A stretch of DNA of 34,194 bases from Spirochaetota bacterium (lineage in GTDB: Bacteria; Spirochaetota; UBA4802; UBA5550): the NCBI GenBank assembly GCA_003246895.1, contig QKCL01000044.1, forward strand, positions 1 to 34,194, given 5' to 3'. Under the pieces are notes generated by a model that made no database searches, was not told where the DNA came from, and worked only from the letters and a program-made list of their open reading frames with translations. Below, one piece after another: positions 33,581-34,194 of this stretch (within the stretch, counting starts at the first letter, position 1; each line of letters begins with the position of its first letter). Both the position numbers and the translations under genes were made by a program.

Positions 33581-33738
33581 ATATAAAATTCTCCTTGGAA
33601 ACAATAGTATAAGGCATATTCCAGCTGACCCTTTAAAAATTTTTTTCAATGACCCCGGTCCGGGATCTTCCTGCAGGAATACTATTTTAACGTTTATATG
33701 TGTAATTAAGCCTAATTAAGGTTCACCGGCAATTAATA

Positions 33739-34194
33739 ATGCAAAAAATATGTCTTTTATGTATTACCGGATGGGCCATGTTTTTTCGGGGACAGTCAGA
33801 ATTCGTGAGCGGACAGTTTTATGGCTCCCGCAGCTCAGGCTCTGGCTGTTGGGAGTGTCCATTCCTCATTAAGGCATCGGAATGGCAGCCATGGGTCGAT
33901 TTGATGCAGTCATGCGTTAATTTAACCCAATGGTGCGTTAAATTAACTCTCGGGAGTATCAAAACGACTCTCCAGACCATGAATATTATGGTCCCGACCT
34001 TAAAATTTATGCTCTCGACCATGAAGTTGATACTCCAGACCATGAATCTGATGCTCTCGACCATGAATCTTATACTCCAGACCATGAATCTTATACTCAC
34101 GACCATGAATCTTATACTCACGACCATGAATCTTATACTCACGACCATGAATCTTATACTCACGACCATGAATCTTATACTCACGACCATGAAT
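33739..34194 (+). CDS. Open frame across the 21-bp array, running off the window
   Basis: A frame open from ATG 33739 to the window end (152 codons, no stop). It starts MQKICLLCITGWAMFFRGQ, with a weakly hydrophobic head, passes through a non-repetitive part with several Cys (GSGCWECPFL) and enters heptads such as TMNLILT. There is no clear ribosome-binding site. Because the repeat unit is 21 bp, all frames of the array tend to stay open: a minus-strand frame (33819-34190) reads MVVSIRF heptads. Either strand, or neither, may be translated. It is listed because the non-repeat part is also open. Confidence 0.25.
   Translation, partial: MQKICLLCITGWAMFFRGQSEFVSGQFYGSRSSGSGCWECPFLIKASEWQPWVDLMQSCVNLTQWCVKLTLGSIKTTLQTMNIMVPTLKFMLSTMKLILQTMNLMLSTMNLILQTMNLILTTMNLILTTMNLILTTMNLILTTMNLILTTMN
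33870..34194. repeat. 21-bp tandem repeat array, decaying leftward
   Basis: Unit GACCATGAATCTTATACTCA plus C. Five identical copies (starts 34080, 34101, 34122, 34143, 34164) run into the window edge with a partial sixth. Copies starting 34059, 34038, 34017, 33996 and 33975 differ progressively, and the 21-nt period is still visible at 33954, 33933, 33912, 33891 and probably 33870. The array continues beyond the window. Each unit equals seven codons. Confidence 0.93.

Noticed and set aside
33581-33649. TTG start for the sensor kinase giving a hydrophobic N-terminus
   Set aside because: No ribosome-binding site, whereas ATG 33580 has AAGGAGAA; the hydrophobic stretch is probably untranslated.
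33870-34194. CRISPR array
   Set aside because: Units are contiguous 21-bp tandem repeats without unique spacers, and no cas gene is present.

Overview
The window comes from an anaerobic bacterium with a Gram-negative-type envelope and moderate to low GC. The evidence is several lipoprotein signal peptides, an NAD-linked [FeFe] hydrogenase operon, a complete selenocysteine machinery and a selenoprotein peroxiredoxin. No marker gene fixes the phylum. The mix (SlyX, YifB/ComM, a C11 protease carrying bacterial Ig-like domains, an LPP20-like lipoprotein, DUF3343/YedE/SelD) would fit Spirochaetota, Desulfobacterota or an uncultivated relative; this is inference only.

Layout. 1-4525: AT-rich intergenic DNA with the wreck of a small lipoprotein gene, a large surface lipoprotein (four Ig-like domains plus a clostripain-type protease) and a small lipoprotein. 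4526-10504: comM/yifB diverges from a tightly overlapping trpDCFBA operon whose upstream region holds a 44-bp near-perfect palindrome. 10505-13754: a ribbon-helix-helix-like gene, slyX, trpS, and gaps with degenerate interspersed repeats. 13755-17237: a three-gene [FeFe] hydrogenase operon (NuoE-, NuoF- and HydA-like) on the minus strand. 17238-19930: a YkgJ-type Cys-cluster protein, a lipoprotein, a diverged duplicated intergenic element, and a broken DKNYY-repeat gene.

19933-28598 is the most informative part, a selenium island. A minus-strand run encodes a 79-aa Cys-rich protein, a YedE selenium transporter, a TusA/YedF-like carrier, a long DUF3343 protein, a ribokinase-fold protein and SelD. 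SelD itself has an in-frame UGA at its active site, so its true start lies 129 nt upstream of the first ATG after the UGA. A separate minus-strand gene encodes a peroxiredoxin with UGA at the peroxidatic position. Both UGA codons are followed 12-13 nt later by a compact hairpin of bacterial SECIS type. Divergently, tRNA-Sec (selC), selA and selB are packed together. Selenium uptake and carriage, selenophosphate synthesis, tRNA charging, the elongation factor and two selenoprotein clients therefore lie within 9 kb. The tRNA-Sec has unusual features: two acceptor-stem mismatches, C33 and a 12-nt rather than 13-nt 3' branch.

28599-34194: a long gap with a second copy of a CCACAG-type element, a CPA1 Na+/H+ antiporter, an unrecognised 137-aa protein, a PAS hybrid sensor kinase, and a 21-bp (7-codon) tandem array running off the window edge. 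The array lies inside an open plus-strand frame and decays progressively toward its left end.
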